Assembly: GCF_014655295.1 (NCBI RefSeq)
Contig: NZ_BNBI01000008.1
Coordinates: 1-64,000, forward strand
Direction: 5' to 3'
DNA length: 64,000 bases
DNA from: Streptomyces fumanus
Lineage (GTDB): Bacteria > Actinomycetota > Actinomycetes > Streptomycetales > Streptomycetaceae
Shown here: positions 23,201-31,182 of the stretch, piece after piece
Numbering within the stretch: position 1 is the first letter of the stretch
Layout: each line of letters begins with the position of its first letter
Made by a program: the position numbers and the translations under genes
The notes under the pieces: model-generated
Databases searched by the model: none
Told to the model about the DNA's origin: nothing
What the model saw: only the letters and a program-made list of their open reading frames with translations

Positions 23201-25258
23201 GTCGCCCAGCTCGTCCCGGAAGCGCTCGACCACGATGGTGCGGTCGTCGGGGATGTGGCCGCAGGACTCGCGCTGCTCGGCGAGGTACGCCAGGACGTTG
23301 TCCGCGGCCCAGGCGTCCAGGCCGGCGGCGAGCAGGCGCCGCCGGGCGTCGTCCCCGGGCAGCGAGCCGACCTCGCGGAGGAACGCGCCCAGCGCGCGGC
23401 CCAGCTCCAGCGGGCGGCCCAACTGGTCGCCCTTCCAGAACGGCAGCCTGCCCGGCACCCCGGGCGCCGGGGAGACCAGGACGCGGTCGCGCGTGATGTC
23501 CTCGATCCGCCAGGAGCTGGTGCCGAGGGTGAAGACGTCCCCCACGCGGGACTCGTACACCATCTCCTCGTCCAGCTCGCCGACCCGGCCGCCGCCCTTC
23601 TTGGGGTCGGCACCGGCGAGGAACACTCCGAACAGGCCGCGGTCGGGGATGGTGCCCCCGGAGGTGACGGCCAGCCGCTGGGCCCCCGGGCGGCCGGTGA
23701 CCGTGCCGGCCACGCGGTCCCACACCACGCGCGGGCGCAGCTCGGCGAACGCGTCCGACGGGTAGCGGCCCGCGAGCATGTCCAGGACCGCCGTGAAGGC
23801 CGACTCCGGGAGCGAGGCGAAGGGCGCGGCGCGGCGGACCACGGCGAGCAGGTCGTCGACCTGCCAGGTGTCCAGGGCCGTCATCGCCACGAGCTGCTGC
23901 GCGAGGACGTCCAGCGGGTTGGCGGGGATCCGCAGGGACTCGATGGCGCCGGTGCGCATCCGCTCGGTGACCACGGCGGCCTGCACCAGGTCGCCCCGGT
24001 ACTTGGGGAAGACCACGCCCGTGGAGACCGCGCCGACCTGGTGTCCCGCGCGGCCGACGCGCTGCAGGCCGGAGGCGACCGACGGCGGGGACTCCACCTG
24101 GACGACGAGGTCGACCGCGCCCATGTCGATGCCCAGCTCCAGGCTGGAGGTGGCGACCACGGCGGGCAGCCGGCCCGCCTTGAGGTCCTCCTCGACCTGG
24201 GCGCGCTGCTCCTTGGAGACCGAGCCGTGGTGGGCGCGGGCGATCACCGGCGGAGCGCCCTGGGCGGCGCCCGAACCGCCCATCAGCTCGGCCGGGGAGT
24301 GGTGTTCGCCGAGGGACTCGCCGGTGGCCCGCTCGTAGGCGATCTCGTTCAGCCGGTTGCACAGGCGCTCGGCCAGGCGGCGGGAGTTGGCGAAGACGAT
24401 CGTGGAGCGATGGGACTGGACGAGGTCGGTGATCCGCTCCTCGACGTGCGGCCAGATCGACGGGCGCTCCGCTCCGTCGTCGGAGTCCGCGACCGGGGAG
24501 CCGCCCAGCTCGCCGAGGTCCTCGACCGGGACGACCACGGAGAGGTCGAACTCCTTGCCCGAGGGCGGCTGGACCACCTCCACCTTGCGGCGGGGGGAGA
24601 GGAAACGGGCGACCTCGTCGACCGGGCGGACGGTGGCGGACAGGCCGATGCGGCGGGCGGGCCTGGGCAGCAGCTCGTCGAGCCGCTCCAGGGAGAGCGC
24701 CAGGTGGGCGCCGCGCTTGGTGCCGGCGACCGCGTGCACCTCGTCGAGGATCACCGTCTCCACGCCGGTGAGCGCCTCGCGGGTGGCCGAGGTCAGCATC
24801 AGGAACAGGGACTCGGGGGTGGTGATCAGGATGTCCGGCGGGCGGGTGGACAGCGCGCGGCGCTCGGCGGCCGGGGTGTCGCCGGAGCGGATGCCCACCT
24901 TGACCTCGGGCTCGGGCAGGCCCAGGCGGACGGATTCCTGCCGGATGCCGGTCAGCGGGCTGCGCAGATTGCGCTCCACGTCGACGGCGAGGGCCTTGAG
25001 CGGGGAGACGTACAGGACCCGGCAGCGCTTCTTCGGGTCGGCGGGCGGGGGCGTCGAGGCCAACTGGTCCAGGGCCGCGAGGAAGGCGGCCAGCGTCTTG
25101 CCCGAGCCGGTGGGGGCGACCACCAGCACGTCCGAGCCCTCGCCGATGGCCTGCCACGCGCCGGCCTGGGCGGCGGTGGGCGCGGAGAAGGCACCCGTGA
25201 ACCAGCCGCGGGTGGCGGGGGAGAAGCCGTCGAGGGCTCGGTGTGCGGAGCTGACCAT
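20279..25258 (-). CDS. lhr: large ATP-dependent helicase Lhr
   Basis: This 1659-aa superfamily 2 helicase (long-form Lhr-Core plus C-terminal extension) translocates 3'-5' on DNA and unwinds RNA-DNA hybrids in mycobacteria. Walker A is APTGSGKT (residues 48-55), the motif II box is DEVH (172-175), and motif VI lies in QRVGRAGHQVG. Two RecA domains, a winged helix and the Lhr core occupy residues 1-860. A DUF4011/C-terminal extension follows, interrupted by a Gly/Pro/Ser-rich insertion at about 1470-1510 coded by a 15-bp tandem repeat. Start ATG 25258 lies about 7 bases after a TTGTCAGTG-N8-CACGAT promoter-like element, so the mRNA may be leaderless. Co-transcribed with nei. Confidence 0.94.
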   Translation of the reverse strand: MVSSAHRALDGFSPATRGWFTGAFSAPTAAQAGAWQAIGEGSDVLVVAPTGSGKTLAAFLAALDQLASTPPPADPKKRCRVLYVSPLKALAVDVERNLRSPLTGIRQESVRLGLPEPEVKVGIRSGDTPAAERRALSTRPPDILITTPESLFLMLTSATREALTGVETVILDEVHAVAGTKRGAHLALSLERLDELLPRPARRIGLSATVRPVDEVARFLSPRRKVEVVQPPSGKEFDLSVVVPVEDLGELGGSPVADSDDGAERPSIWPHVEERITDLVQSHRSTIVFANSRRLAERLCNRLNEIAYERATGESLGEHHSPAELMGGSGAAQGAPPVIARAHHGSVSKEQRAQVEEDLKAGRLPAVVATSSLELGIDMGAVDLVVQVESPPSVASGLQRVGRAGHQVGAVSTGVVFPKYRGDLVQAAVVTERMRTGAIESLRIPANPLDVLAQQLVAMTALDTWQVDDLLAVVRRAAPFASLPESAFTAVLDMLAGRYPSDAFAELRPRVVWDRVAGTVTGRPGAQRLAVTSGGTIPDRGLFGVFLAGADPKKGGGRVGELDEEMVYESRVGDVFTLGTSSWRIEDITRDRVLVSPAPGVPGRLPFWKGDQLGRPLELGRALGAFLREVGSLPGDDARRRLLAAGLDAWAADNVLAYLAEQRESCGHIPDDRTIVVERFRDELGDWRVVVHSPFGAQVHAPWALALGARLSERYGMDAQVMHADDGIVLRLPDTDLMGLDLLDQEPRRAGTEYDADQAPVGAADVVFDQGEVNQVVTDQVGGSALFAARFRECAARALLLPRRNPGKRTPLWQQRQRASQLLEVASEFGSFPIVLEAVRECLQDVFDVPGLVELMGDLEARKVRLVEVTTPEPSPFARSLLFGYVAQFLYEGDSPLAERRAAALSLDSRLLAELLGQAELRELLDAEVLTELERELQWLTEDRRVKDVEGVADLLRLLGPLTDAELAERGAEPRWAPELAAARRAIKVRIGGADHWAAIEDAGRLRDALGTALPVGVPEAFTEPVKDPLGDLLARYARTHGPFTSATAAARFGLGVAVTDGALQRLSAAGRVVQGEFHPAGIGQEWCDAAVLRRLRRRSLAALRHELEPVPPPALAQFLPQWQHIGKGHSLRGVDGLVRAVEQLQGAAVPASALEKLVLPCRVANYSPAMLDELTAAGEVVWAGAGSLPGKDGWISLYLADAAPLLLPPPHPLETTALHQSVLDALSGGYGLFFRQIADQVRATTHPEVTDPQLADALWDLAWSGLLTNDTLAPLRSFLGSGRTAGSTAHRAKRAAPRGRYGSLTAAARPASRSGPPTVAGRWSLLPARGTDTTVRAHALARTLLDRHGVVTRGAVSAEGVEGGFSAVYRVLSVFEESGQARRGYVVEGLGAAQFAMDGAVDRLRAVANARDRGDGLPGGGLGGPQPPTDGSGGSPDPDWSAPAAPFPALDTDFVTPGATTPGPPYSRDEYVSPRDYASPGTGGPRSGGPRSGGPRSGGPYSGGPYGGGFAPGGHGNGFPGRRTRPSPASRAVVLAAADPANAYGAALPWPEPPTGAGHKPGRKAGSLVVLVDGDLALYMERGGKTLLAWPSDADTPASDDPRLAAATEALAEAARAGALGTVTVERVNGASALTSPFGALLESAGFIATPRGLRLRA
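20741..20815 (-). repeat. 15-bp tandem repeat (5 copies) within lhr
   Basis: On the plus strand GGGGCCGCCGGAGCG and variants repeat five times in register (20741, 20756, 20771, 20786, 20801). They encode a five-residue Gly-Gly-Pro-Arg/Tyr-Ser unit in the Lhr linker. Confidence 0.9.
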
Positions 25259-25264
25259 GCGTCC

Positions 25265-25287
25265 ATCGTGCACCCGGCCACTGACAA
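25265..25287 (-). promoter_or_regulatory. RecA-NDp/PafBC-like promoter of lhr
   Basis: Reading on the minus strand, TTGTCAGTG (25287-25279) is followed by 8 bases and then CACGAT (25270-25265). This matches the DNA-damage motif TTGTCRGTG-N8-TANNNT except for the first -10 base. The -10 ends 6 bases before the ATG. Confidence 0.65.
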
Positions 25288-25366
25288 TCGGGCCGGGAGC
25301 GGCCCCGGCGGGGGTCCGAGCGGGTCGGGGAGGGCGGGCCGGGGGTGCCGCACGGGGTCCGAGACA

Positions 25367-26266
25367 ATGGAGGGCATGGCGGGGCGGACGGAGCGGGCGC
25401 GGCACTGGCGGTACGCCGAACTGCCCGGGGTCGACCTGCTGCGGGCCCGGTACGTGCACAAGACGTTCGTACGGCACACGCACGAGACCTTCGTGATCGC
25501 CGGCATCGCCGACGGGGTGGAGGTCTTCCACCACGGCGGCGGCGACCAGTACGCGGGGCCCGGGTCGCTCGCGCTGATCAACCCGGACACCCCGCACACC
25601 GGACGGGCGGGGGTGCCGGAGGGGTGGCGGTACGGGGCCGTCTACCCGGCGCCGGAGGTGGTCGCGGCCATCGCCGCCGAGACCACGACGCTGCGCGGCA
25701 CGCCGGGCTTCGTCCGGCCGGTGCTGGACGATCCGTACACCGTCGAGCTGGTGCACCGGGTGCTGCGCGCCGCCGACGAGGGCAACGCGCTGGCCGCCGA
25801 CACCCTGCTGCGGGTGGCCGTGACCCGGCTGCTGCGGCTCAACGGCGGCCCGCTGCCGCGCCGGGAGGTGCGCACGGCCGGGGCCCGGACCGCCGCACGC
25901 GCGCGTGCCGTGCTGGAGGAGCGGATGGCCGAGCCGCCCAGCCTGGAAGCGCTCGCCCACGACCTCGGCACCAGCCCCTTCGCGCTGCTGCGCGCCTTCC
26001 GCGACGCCTACGGACTGCCGCCCCACACCTGGCTGACGGACGCCCGGGTGCGCCGCGCGCGGCGACTGCTGGACGCCGGGATCCCGCCCGCCGAGGCCGC
26101 GGTCCGGGTGGGCTTCACCGACCAGCCGCACCTGAACCGGCACTTCACCCGCATCGTGGGCGTGCCGCCCGGGGCGTACCAGCGCGAGCGCAAGAACGTA
26201 CAAGATGCGCGGCCGGCGTCTCGCCTAGCGTCCGGGGCGTGGCAGAACAGACAGCAGAGCCGGTGA
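25367..26266 (+). CDS. AraC-family transcriptional regulator with AraC-type sensing domain
   Basis: This 299-aa regulator has an N-terminal cupin-like AraC_binding domain (residues about 20-110; THETFVIAGIADGVEVFHHGG, then GSLALINPDTPHTG). A C-terminal double helix-turn-helix occupies about 190-285 (LEALAHDLGTSPFALLRAFRDAYG, FTDQPHLNRHFTRIVGVPPGAY). Such proteins in front of azlCD usually control the amino-acid exporter in response to a small molecule. Start is uncertain: ATG 25367, or ATG 25376, which has GGAGGG only one base upstream. The 3' end overlaps azlC by 28 bases, so they are co-translated. It is divergent from lhr. Confidence 0.85.
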   Translation: MEGMAGRTERARHWRYAELPGVDLLRARYVHKTFVRHTHETFVIAGIADGVEVFHHGGGDQYAGPGSLALINPDTPHTGRAGVPEGWRYGAVYPAPEVVAAIAAETTTLRGTPGFVRPVLDDPYTVELVHRVLRAADEGNALAADTLLRVAVTRLLRLNGGPLPRREVRTAGARTAARARAVLEERMAEPPSLEALAHDLGTSPFALLRAFRDAYGLPPHTWLTDARVRRARRLLDAGIPPAEAAVRVGFTDQPHLNRHFTRIVGVPPGAYQRERKNVQDARPASRLASGAWQNRQQSR

Positions 26267-26952
26267 CCGCCGGCAAGCCGGACGCCGCCGTGGTGCGGGA
26301 CGCCCTGGGAGTCGGGATCGCCGTGGGACTCTCCGGGTTCGCCTTCGGCGTGACCTCGACGGGCGGCGGACTCACCCTCGCGCAGACCTGCGCGCTCAGT
26401 CTCCTGGTGTTCACCGGGGCGTCCCAGTTCGCGCTCGTGGGGGCGCTCGCGGCCGGCGGGAACCCGTTCACGGCCGCGGCGGGCGCCTTCTTCCTGGGCG
26501 TGCGCAACGCCTTCTACGGGCTGCGGCTGTCGCAGTTGCTGGCCCTCCCGCGCGTGCTGCGGCCGCTCGCCGCGCAGTGGGTGATCGACGAGACCACCGC
26601 GGTGGCGCTCGCCCAGCCCACCCGGCGCGGTGTCCGCATCGGGTTCACCGTCACGGGACTGACCCTGTACGTCCTGTGGAACCTCACCACGCTGCTGGGC
26701 GCGCTCGGCGCCGAGGCGATCGGTGACACCGACGCCTGGGGCCTGGACGCGGCCGGGCCGGCGGTCTTCCTGGCGCTGCTCGCGCCGATGCTGACCGGCG
26801 CCGTCGAGCGGCTGGTCGCCGGGCTCGCCGTGGTGCTCGGGGTCGGTCTGCTCCCCGTCCTGCCGGCCGGGCTGCCCGTGCTGGTGGCGGCGCTGGCGGC
26901 GCCGGCCGTCCTGTGGGCCCGGGGCCACCGCGCGGGGAAGGGGGGCCGGTGA
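26239..26952 (+). CDS. azlC: AzlC family branched-chain amino acid exporter, large subunit
   Basis: This 237-aa membrane protein with about six to eight hydrophobic segments is the large subunit of the AzlCD/LIV-E exporters, which extrude branched-chain amino acids. The AzlC hallmark is present: FTGASQFALVGALAAGGN, then FFLGVRNAFYGLRLS and QWVIDETTAVAL. GTG 26239 is inside the 3' end of the araC-type gene and is the only start that gives the family-typical N-terminus. The next gene (azlD) begins within its stop codon (GTGA). Confidence 0.9.
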   Translation: MAEQTAEPVTAGKPDAAVVRDALGVGIAVGLSGFAFGVTSTGGGLTLAQTCALSLLVFTGASQFALVGALAAGGNPFTAAAGAFFLGVRNAFYGLRLSQLLALPRVLRPLAAQWVIDETTAVALAQPTRRGVRIGFTVTGLTLYVLWNLTTLLGALGAEAIGDTDAWGLDAAGPAVFLALLAPMLTGAVERLVAGLAVVLGVGLLPVLPAGLPVLVAALAAPAVLWARGHRAGKGGR

Positions 26953-27257
26953 ACGCCTGGATCGCCATCGCCCTGACCGCGGTCGGCTGCTACACGGTCA
27001 AGCTGGCCGGCCTGATGGTGCCCGCGGGCGCCCTGGAACGGCCCCTGGTGCGGCGGCTCGCCGCCCTGTTGCCGGTCGCCCTGCTCGCCGCCCTCACGGC
27101 CCAGCAGACCTTCGCCGACGGACGGACGCTCATGCTGGACGCGCGGGCCGCGGGGCTCGCCGCGGCGGCCGTGGCGCTGCTGCTGCGCGCCCCGTTCCTG
27201 CTGGTCGTCGCGGCGGCCGTGGTGGTGACCGCCGGGACCCGAGCGCTGGGCGGGTGA
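26949..27257 (+). CDS. azlD: AzlD family branched-chain amino acid exporter, small subunit
   Basis: This 102-aa protein with three to four hydrophobic helices has the AzlD pattern (AVGCYTVKLAGLMVP, then RRLAALLPVALLAALTAQQTF). It works with AzlC. Its GTG start overlaps the azlC TGA by 4 bp, ensuring stoichiometric translation. Three bases separate its stop from the convergent gene at 27261. Confidence 0.88.
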   Translation: MNAWIAIALTAVGCYTVKLAGLMVPAGALERPLVRRLAALLPVALLAALTAQQTFADGRTLMLDARAAGLAAAAVALLLRAPFLLVVAAAVVVTAGTRALGG

Positions 27258-27260
27258 TCC

Positions 27261-28196
27261 TCAGCCGACGGGGCGGCCGTACGCCCGCAGGACCCGCAGG
27301 GCGTCGAGCGTCACCCTGGGGCGTGCCTCAAGGACGGCGGCCGGCGTCCACTCCGGGCGGCGGGCGGGCCAGCCGCCGTCCTGCCGCTGCTCCGCCGCGA
27401 GGAAGTCCAGCGACCGCGCCATCTCCTGGTCGGTGAACCACGCGCGCGCGAGGGAGCCCGGGAACGGCGCGTAGTCGTGCGGGAGGCGGCGCCCGCCCGG
27501 CGCGTCACCGCGCGGCAGCGGGTCCGCGTCCGGGCCGTCCGGGTCCAGGACCGCCAGGCGCCGCTCGCGGACCAGCCGGCCGAGGCGGTCGGCGACCGCC
27601 CGCGCGCGCGGGCGGTCGGGCACGGCGTCCAGGAAGGTCACCGCGGCCTCGACCTCGTCCGGGTGGGTGACCCGCAGCGACTCCACCGCCTGCCAGCAGA
27701 AGTCGGTGGCCCGGAAGAGCCAGGCGTGCCACACCCCGTTGCGGTGCAGCAGCCCGACCACCGGGCCGGTGACGAGTAGATCGCCGCGCGGGCCGCCCGC
27801 ACGCGGGGCGGACGGGAAGCCGTCCTGGCCGGGCAGGACCGCCGGGAGCGCCCCCTGCGCGGTGGAGACGGCGGTCAGGTACCGGCACACGCGCTCCGCG
27901 CGCTGCCCGCCGCAGCGGCCCACGGCGTCCAGCACGCGCAGCGCGTGCGCGATGTGCTGCGGCCGGCTGACCGGGCCGCGCAGATCGGGCTCCAGCGCGT
28001 GGCCGTACCCGCCGTCCTCGTTGCGGTAGGCGTCGAGCGCCGCCTCCACCGGGTCGGCGTCACCGCCCCGGAAGTGGTACGCGAACAGGCGCTGCTCCAG
28101 CACCCGCGCGGTGAGCCAGACGAAGCGCTCCGCGCGTGCGAGCGCGGTGTCCGCCAGGGGCGTCGGAGGGAGAGGGGAGGTTCCGGTTTCGGCCAT
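27261..28196 (-). CDS. prenyltransferase/squalene-cyclase-fold repeat protein, function unknown
   Basis: This 311-aa protein is probably cytoplasmic. It contains QW-like alpha/alpha-barrel repeats: RNEDGGYGHALEPDLRGP at about residue 57 and EQRQDGGWPARRPEWTP near 281, separated by helical segments. The fold is that of terpene cyclases and prenyltransferases, but the DxDD cyclase motif and prenyltransferase zinc ligands are not seen, so no reaction is assigned. Conserved Streptomyces hypothetical proteins of this size occur at this position. The ATG at 28196 has AGAGGGGAGG about 17 bases upstream. Confidence 0.65.
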   Translation of the reverse strand: MAETGTSPLPPTPLADTALARAERFVWLTARVLEQRLFAYHFRGGDADPVEAALDAYRNEDGGYGHALEPDLRGPVSRPQHIAHALRVLDAVGRCGGQRAERVCRYLTAVSTAQGALPAVLPGQDGFPSAPRAGGPRGDLLVTGPVVGLLHRNGVWHAWLFRATDFCWQAVESLRVTHPDEVEAAVTFLDAVPDRPRARAVADRLGRLVRERRLAVLDPDGPDADPLPRGDAPGGRRLPHDYAPFPGSLARAWFTDQEMARSLDFLAAEQRQDGGWPARRPEWTPAAVLEARPRVTLDALRVLRAYGRPVG

Positions 28197-28275
28197 GGGT
28201 CAGACCGTAGGGCGCGAAGCCGCCCCGGGTGCGGGCCCGGCCCCGGCCCTTACCCGCGGGCGGGATACTGGAGGC

Positions 28276-28470
28276 ATGCGGTTGACGGTCTTCTGGCAGC
28301 GGATGGCGGAGCACTTCGGTCCGGGGTACGCCGACACCTTCGCGCGCGATCATGTGATGACGGAGCTGGGCGGACGGACGGTGCACCAGGCGCTGAACGC
28401 CGGCTGGGACGCCAAGGACGTGTGGCGCGTGGTGTGCTCGGTCATGAACGTGCCACAGGAGAAGCGCTGA
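28276..28470 (+). CDS. DUF3046 family protein
   Basis: This 64-aa actinobacterial protein of unknown function is recognisable by MRLTVFWQRMAEHFGPGYADTF, RDHVMTELGGRTVHQAL and the C-terminal WDAKDVWRVVC. In many actinobacteria DUF3046 genes lie just upstream of recA, as here. A GATACT box lies 3 bases before a GGAGG that almost touches the ATG, so the transcript may be leaderless. Confidence 0.85.
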   Translation: MRLTVFWQRMAEHFGPGYADTFARDHVMTELGGRTVHQALNAGWDAKDVWRVVCSVMNVPQEKR

Positions 28471-28530
28471 TCCGTCACGAAGATCGCCGGGCGGTCTCCG
28501 GCTGTCGGTGGTGTGGGCGAGACTGGTTCC

Positions 28531-29826
28531 GTGGCATCCACTGACGAGACCGGGCAGCCGGCCCAGCAGGCATCCCCCTCCGGCCCCGTGCCGCCCGCCC
28601 GGCCCCCCGCCGGGGGCGCCGCCGGGCCGGCCGCCCGTATGCCGCGGTGGCTGCCCCGGGCGATGGTGCTCGCCCTGACGCTCTACGCGCTGTTCCAGCT
28701 CAGCAGTTGGGCCTTCCACCAGCTCACCGGCCTGCTGATCAACATCCTGATCGCGTTCTTCCTGGCCCTGGCCATCGAGCCCGCGGTGAGCTGGATGGCC
28801 GCGCGGGGGATGCGCCGGGGGCTGGCCACCTTCCTGGTCTTCCTCGCCGTGCTGATCGTCACCGCCGGGTTCGTCACCCTGCTTGGCTCCATGCTCGCGG
28901 GCCAGATCGTCAAGATGGTCGAGGACTTCCCCGACTACCTCGACTCGGTGATCAACTGGATCAACAGCCACTTCCACACCGAGCTGAAACGGGTGGACAT
29001 CCAGGAGGGCCTGCTCCGCTCCGACTGGCTGCGCAACTACGTGCAGAACAGCGCGACCGGCGTCCTGGACGTGTCCGCCCAGGTCCTCGGCGGCCTCTTC
29101 CGGCTGCTGACGATCACGCTGTTCGCGTTCTACTTCGCCGCCGACGGCCCCCGGCTGCGCCGCGCGCTCTGCTCGGTGCTGCCGCCCGCGCGGCAGGCCG
29201 AGGTGCTGCGCGCCTGGGAGATCGCCGTCGACAAGACCGGCGGCTACCTGTACTCGCGCGGCCTGATGGCGCTGGTCTCCGGCGTGGCGCACTACGTCCT
29301 GCTGGAAGTCCTGGCCGTCCCCTACGCGCCCGCGCTCGCCGTGTGGGTGGGCCTGGTGTCGCAGTTCATCCCGACCATCGGCACCTACCTCGCGGGCGCG
29401 CTGCCGATGCTGATCGCTTTCACGGTCAATCCCTGGTACGCGCTGTGGGTGCTGGCCTTCGTGGTGGTCTACCAGCAGTTCGAGAACTACGTGCTGCAGC
29501 CCAAGCTGACGTCGAAGACCGTCGACATCCACCCGGCGGTCGCCTTCGGCTCGGTCATCGCCGGCACCGCGCTGCTCGGCGCGGTCGGCGCCCTGATCGC
29601 CATCCCGGCGGTCGCCACGCTCCAGGCGTTCCTGGGGGCGTACGTCAAGCGGTACGCCGTCACGGACGACCCCCGCGTCCAGGGCCACCGGCGAGGGCGG
29701 CGGGACGGGGGCTCCGGGCCCGGTCTCCTCACCCGGGCGCGGCGCCTGCGGGACCGGCGCCAGGGGGAGCGGCGGCCGGCCGGGGAGCCGGAGGGGTCCC
29801 CGGACTCGGGGGACGGCTCTTCCTGA
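28531..29826 (+). CDS. AI-2E family transporter (PerM-like permease)
   Basis: This 431-aa membrane protein has the AI-2E/PerM topology: two N-terminal helices, a soluble segment (about 125-190), and helices through residue ~380. Conserved motifs include FFLALAIEPAVSWMA and VGLVSQFIPTIGTYLAGALPM, with YQQFENYVLQPKL. The family exports small molecules or ions and only some members move autoinducer-2. The charged tail (about 385-431) is not conserved. GTG 28531 is preferred over GTG 28513 because CTGTCGGTG-N8-GAGACT, a relaxed copy of the damage promoter motif, ends 6 bases before it. Confidence 0.82.
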   Translation: MASTDETGQPAQQASPSGPVPPARPPAGGAAGPAARMPRWLPRAMVLALTLYALFQLSSWAFHQLTGLLINILIAFFLALAIEPAVSWMAARGMRRGLATFLVFLAVLIVTAGFVTLLGSMLAGQIVKMVEDFPDYLDSVINWINSHFHTELKRVDIQEGLLRSDWLRNYVQNSATGVLDVSAQVLGGLFRLLTITLFAFYFAADGPRLRRALCSVLPPARQAEVLRAWEIAVDKTGGYLYSRGLMALVSGVAHYVLLEVLAVPYAPALAVWVGLVSQFIPTIGTYLAGALPMLIAFTVNPWYALWVLAFVVVYQQFENYVLQPKLTSKTVDIHPAVAFGSVIAGTALLGAVGALIAIPAVATLQAFLGAYVKRYAVTDDPRVQGHRRGRRDGGSGPGLLTRARRLRDRRQGERRPAGEPEGSPDSGDGSS

Positions 29827-29860
29827 GGCCCGTGGGGCTCGGCGGTGCCGTGGGGCGCGC

Positions 29861-29890
29861 TTGACACGAAAATCGAACATCCATTCTTAT
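29861..29890 (+). promoter_or_regulatory. recA LexA-controlled promoter with SOS box
   Basis: TTGACA (29861-29866) is a consensus -35. GAACATCCATTC (29875-29886) is the SOS box reported for Streptomyces recA (from memory), and it lies in the spacer and overlaps the likely -10 (TTCTTAT region). LexA bound here would block RNA polymerase. The leader to the recA ATG is about 155 bases. Confidence 0.85.
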
Positions 29891-29985
29891 GGAGGCTCCG
29901 GCCGGAGCTCACAACGGGTGATTCGACTGGGTTTGGACGGAGATGCGCCCGAGTTATCCACAGGCCGGACCTGCGTCGAGGCGCA

Positions 29986-30008
29986 TTGTCAGTGGCAGGC
30001 GTTAGCGT
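29986..30008 (+). promoter_or_regulatory. second recA promoter, RecA-NDp/PafBC-like
   Basis: TTGTCAGTG (29986-29994), exactly 8 bases, then TAGCGT (30003-30008) is a full match to TTGTCRGTG-N8-TANNNT, the LexA-independent DNA-damage promoter of actinobacteria. It lies about 44 bases before the recA ATG. Confidence 0.85.
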
Positions 30009-30051
30009 CTTTGACGTGAAGCGATCGACTCAAGCAAATCGGGTGGAACCC

Positions 30052-31179
30052 ATGGCAGGAACCGACCGCGAGAAGGCCCTGGACGCCGCTCTCGCACAGA
30101 TTGAACGGCAATTCGGCAAGGGCGCGGTCATGCGCATGGGCGACCGGACGAACGAGCCCATCGAGGTCATCCCCACCGGATCGACCGCGCTCGACGTGGC
30201 CCTCGGCGTCGGCGGTCTCCCGCGCGGCCGCGTCGTGGAGATCTACGGCCCCGAGTCCTCCGGCAAGACGACCCTGACCCTGCACGCGGTGGCCAACGCG
30301 CAGAAGGCCGGCGGCCAGGTCGCCTTCGTGGACGCGGAGCACGCCCTCGACCCCGAGTACGCCAAGAAGCTCGGCGTCGACATCGACAACCTGATCCTCT
30401 CCCAGCCGGACAACGGCGAGCAGGCCCTGGAGATCGTGGACATGCTGGTCCGCTCCGGCGCCCTCGACCTCATCGTCATCGACTCCGTCGCCGCGCTCGT
30501 CCCGCGCGCGGAGATCGAGGGCGAGATGGGCGACAGCCACGTCGGTCTCCAGGCCCGGCTGATGAGCCAGGCCCTGCGGAAGATCACCAGCGCGCTCAAC
30601 CAGTCCAAGACCACCGCGATCTTCATCAACCAGCTCCGCGAGAAGATCGGCGTGATGTTCGGCTCCCCGGAGACCACGACCGGTGGCCGGGCGCTGAAGT
30701 TCTACGCCTCCGTGCGCATCGACATCCGGCGCATCGAGACCCTGAAGGACGGCACCGAGGCGGTCGGCAACCGCACCCGCTGCAAGGTCGTCAAGAACAA
30801 GGTCGCGCCGCCCTTCAAGCAGGCCGAGTTCGACATCCTCTACGGCCACGGCATCAGCCGCGAGGGCGGCCTGATCGACATGGGCGTGGAGCACGGCTTC
30901 GTCCGCAAGGCCGGCGCCTGGTACACGTACGAGGGCGACCAGCTCGGCCAGGGAAAGGAGAACGCCCGCAACTTCCTGAAGGACAACCCCGACCTCGCCA
31001 ACGAGATCGAGCGGAAGATCAAGGAGAAGCTGGGCGTCGGAGTGCGTCCCGAGGAGCCGGCCGCCGAGCCGGTCGCGGACGCCGCCGTCCCGGCCGCCGC
31101 TGCCGCCGGTGCCGCCACGGCGGTGCCCGCCCCCGCGGCCAAGGCCGCCAAGTCCAAGGCCGCGGCGGCCAAGAGCTGA
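30052..31179 (+). CDS. recA: recombinase RecA
   Basis: This 375-aa protein forms filaments on single-stranded DNA, catalyses strand exchange and stimulates LexA autocleavage. Walker A is GPESSGKT (66-73) and Walker B is in LIVIDSVAAL. The DNA-binding loops L1 (EGEMGDSHVG) and L2 (FGSPETTTGG) are intact. The C-terminus has a Streptomyces-type Ala/Lys/Val-rich tail of about 40 residues. ATG 30052 is preceded by GGTGGA. Two promoters are visible upstream: a LexA-box promoter and a RecA-NDp type. recX follows after 3 bases. Confidence 0.98.
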   Translation: MAGTDREKALDAALAQIERQFGKGAVMRMGDRTNEPIEVIPTGSTALDVALGVGGLPRGRVVEIYGPESSGKTTLTLHAVANAQKAGGQVAFVDAEHALDPEYAKKLGVDIDNLILSQPDNGEQALEIVDMLVRSGALDLIVIDSVAALVPRAEIEGEMGDSHVGLQARLMSQALRKITSALNQSKTTAIFINQLREKIGVMFGSPETTTGGRALKFYASVRIDIRRIETLKDGTEAVGNRTRCKVVKNKVAPPFKQAEFDILYGHGISREGGLIDMGVEHGFVRKAGAWYTYEGDQLGQGKENARNFLKDNPDLANEIERKIKEKLGVGVRPEEPAAEPVADAAVPAAAAAGAATAVPAPAAKAAKSKAAAAKS

Positions 31180-31182
31180 CCC

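Noticed and set aside
19355..26266. Very long open frame on the plus strand across nei and lhr (over 2300 codons)
   Set aside because: It is the GC-skew shadow of the minus-strand lhr and nei genes. The translated product is Gly/Ala/Arg/Val low complexity without domains until the real AraC-type regulator begins at about 25367.
29845..30051. N-terminal extension of RecA from an upstream start
   Set aside because: The in-frame extension passes through the LexA box and the second promoter, and the universal RecA N-terminus starts at ATG 30052.
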